Shown piece after piece: positions 12,811 to 13,854 of a stretch of 13,854 nt of DNA. The position numbers and the translations under genes are program-made. Within the stretch, counting starts at the first letter, position 1; each line of letters opens with the position of its first letter. Below the pieces are notes generated by a model that had not been told where the DNA came from, searched no databases, and saw only the letters and a program-made list of their open reading frames with translations. Source of the DNA: JASHVB01 sp036489395 (GTDB taxonomy: Bacteria; Pseudomonadota; Alphaproteobacteria; Acetobacterales; Acetobacteraceae); the NCBI GenBank assembly GCA_036489395.1, contig DASXFW010000382.1, positions 1 to 13,854 of the forward strand, written 5' to 3'.

Positions 12811-13671
12811 CTACCGCTTCGCACACCAGGGAACCGGCAGGCCCGGCGTCTTCACTCGCAGCGTGTGGATCGACGTGCTGGAGGTGAGGAACATTGTGCG
12901 CAGGTCGGAGCCTCCAAACGCGAGGTTCGCGGTGACCTCCGGTGTTTCAATGATGCCGATGAGTTTGCCGTCTGGTTCGAACACCCAGACGCCGGACGGG
13001 CCAGTGCAGAACACACGACCGGCGGTATCGACTTTCATGCCGTCCGGCACGCCCTGCTTCACGTCGGATGACATGTCCGCGAACACGCGCCGTCGCACCA
13101 TGTTGCCAGCGGCGTCGAGTTCGATCGCGTGGATGTAGGCGGTCCAGCGCGTGTTGGCGACATAGAGCGTGCGTTCGTCGGGCGACAACGCGAGGCCGTT
13201 GGGATATTCGCACCACGCGACAAGATGGCTGCCGCCGTCTGGGGCGATGCGATAGACGGCGCCCTCGCCCACGTCGCGCTCGGATACCGGCCGGCGGAGC
13301 GACGGGTCGGTAAAGAACAGAGTGCCGTCGGAGCGGCAGATCACGTCGTTGGGGCGGTTCAGGCGATTGCCGTCGTGGCGATCGATCAGCGTGGCGACGT
13401 TTCCGTTAGTATCGGTGACGGTAAGGCGCCGGCCGTCGCCCTCGCAGTTGATCAGCCGTCCCTGCATGTCGAAGGTTGTGCCATTGCCGCCGTCGGTCTG
13501 CCGAATGAGTTCGGGCTGCTGCCCGAGTGTGATGCGGTAGAGCTTGCTGGCACGAACATCGACGAAATAGTAGAAGCCGGCCGGATGCCACAGCGGGCCT
13601 TCGGTAAAGACGAAACCGTCGGCCAGCTTTTCGAAGTGCGTGGTTTCCAGGATGTCGTTCAATGTCGCCAT
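12811..13671 (-). CDS. SMP-30/gluconolactonase/LRE family lactonase (286 aa)
   Basis: This is a six-bladed beta-propeller metal-dependent lactonase-like protein, with no signal peptide and thus cytosolic. The four metal-ligand positions of the family can be seen: E24 in FTEGPLWH, N108 in NRPNDV, N158 in YPNGLALSPD and D210 in VPDGMKVD. A sugar lactone such as gluconolactone is the usual substrate type, but the family is broad and the substrate cannot be told. GAGGAGGGA lies about 8 nt upstream of the ATG at 13669-13671, supporting the start. It converges on fahA and is not part of that operon, though both may serve carbon catabolism. It looks intact. Confidence 0.9.
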   Translation of the reverse strand: MATLNDILETTHFEKLADGFVFTEGPLWHPAGFYYFVDVRASKLYRITLGQQPELIRQTDGGNGTTFDMQGRLINCEGDGRRLTVTDTNGNVATLIDRHDGNRLNRPNDVICRSDGTLFFTDPSLRRPVSERDVGEGAVYRIAPDGGSHLVAWCEYPNGLALSPDERTLYVANTRWTAYIHAIELDAAGNMVRRRVFADMSSDVKQGVPDGMKVDTAGRVFCTGPSGVWVFEPDGKLIGIIETPEVTANLAFGGSDLRTMFLTSSTSIHTLRVKTPGLPVPWCAKR

Positions 13672-13783
13672 TGTCGTTCCCTCCTCAATTGGTGTGGCGC
13701 TTTTCCAGCGCGTCTAGTGCCTCGCGTCCTTGATTTTGTGGTGAATCTCCGAATCGATGCTCCGGTAACCGGGGAGATGCATC

Positions 13784-13854
13784 GTGACCGCGAAACAACC
13801 TGCCGTGAAAAGGTACGTCGTGAGGCTCAGCGCCGAAGAGCGTGAGCAGCTCAA
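13784..13854 (+). CDS. IS630-family transposase, N-terminal fragment cut by window end
   Basis: A GTG at 13784 preceded by GGGGAG (13771-13776, 7-nt spacing) opens a frame running off the window. The 23 visible residues include VKRYVVRLSAEEREQL, the typical opening of IS630-type transposases (K/R-R-Y-x-V-x-L-S-x-E-E-R-x-x-L) ahead of their helix-turn-helix domain. The catalytic DDE region lies outside the window. The competing ATG at 13777 opens a frame that stops within 70 bases. The left end of the element should be in 13672-13770; a TA at 13724-13725 is a possible target, but no terminal repeat can be confirmed with one end in view. Confidence 0.6.
   Translation, partial: MTAKQPAVKRYVVRLSAEEREQL

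Overview
The window looks like a high-GC alphaproteobacterium. The GC-rich codon use, the etfB-etfA-hbd gene string and two families of palindromic intergenic repeats fit Acetobacterales/Rhodospirillales (Acetobacteraceae-like). This is an inference from composition and gene content; there is no rRNA or other marker to settle it.

Layout. Bases 1-234 are a perfect 112-bp inverted repeat around a 10-nt loop, starting exactly at the window edge. An SDR oxidoreductase follows (308-1057). Bases 1129-4769 form an accessory stretch: a vapBC toxin-antitoxin pair with a visible operator; a possible IS21-type end fragment; a DUF29 gene; a hypothetical gene broken at its 5' end and coupled by ATGA to a pentapeptide/leucine-rich-repeat gene that appears truncated; and, facing it, a two-gene unit of a small basic protein and a TIR/deoxyribosyltransferase-like Rossmannoid protein. 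From 4948 the window returns to metabolism. The minus strand carries etfB, etfA and 3-hydroxyacyl-CoA dehydrogenase, with a palindromic repeat inserted between etfB and etfA, and an EF-G-like GTPase upstream of them. A MarR regulator is divergent from maiA-fahA (end of tyrosine/homogentisate breakdown), which converges on an SMP-30/gluconolactonase gene across a 13-bp hairpin. The right edge cuts the start of an IS630-type transposase.

How the genes work together. EtfAB collects electrons from acyl-CoA and other dehydrogenases, and the NAD-linked dehydrogenase oxidises the 3-hydroxyacyl-CoA, so 4948-7728 is a fatty-acid/hydroxybutyrate oxidation unit. MaiA and FahA turn maleylacetoacetate into fumarate and acetoacetate; the divergent MarR protein is the obvious candidate regulator. 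No homogentisate dioxygenase is in view.

The most interesting points are: (i) the repeat between etfB and etfA, flanked by a 15-bp direct duplication that keeps both the etfB stop and the etfA ribosome-binding site; (ii) the small-basic-protein plus TIR/DRT-like pair, a candidate little-described conflict system; and (iii) the edge palindrome, which may be a fold-back assembly artefact.
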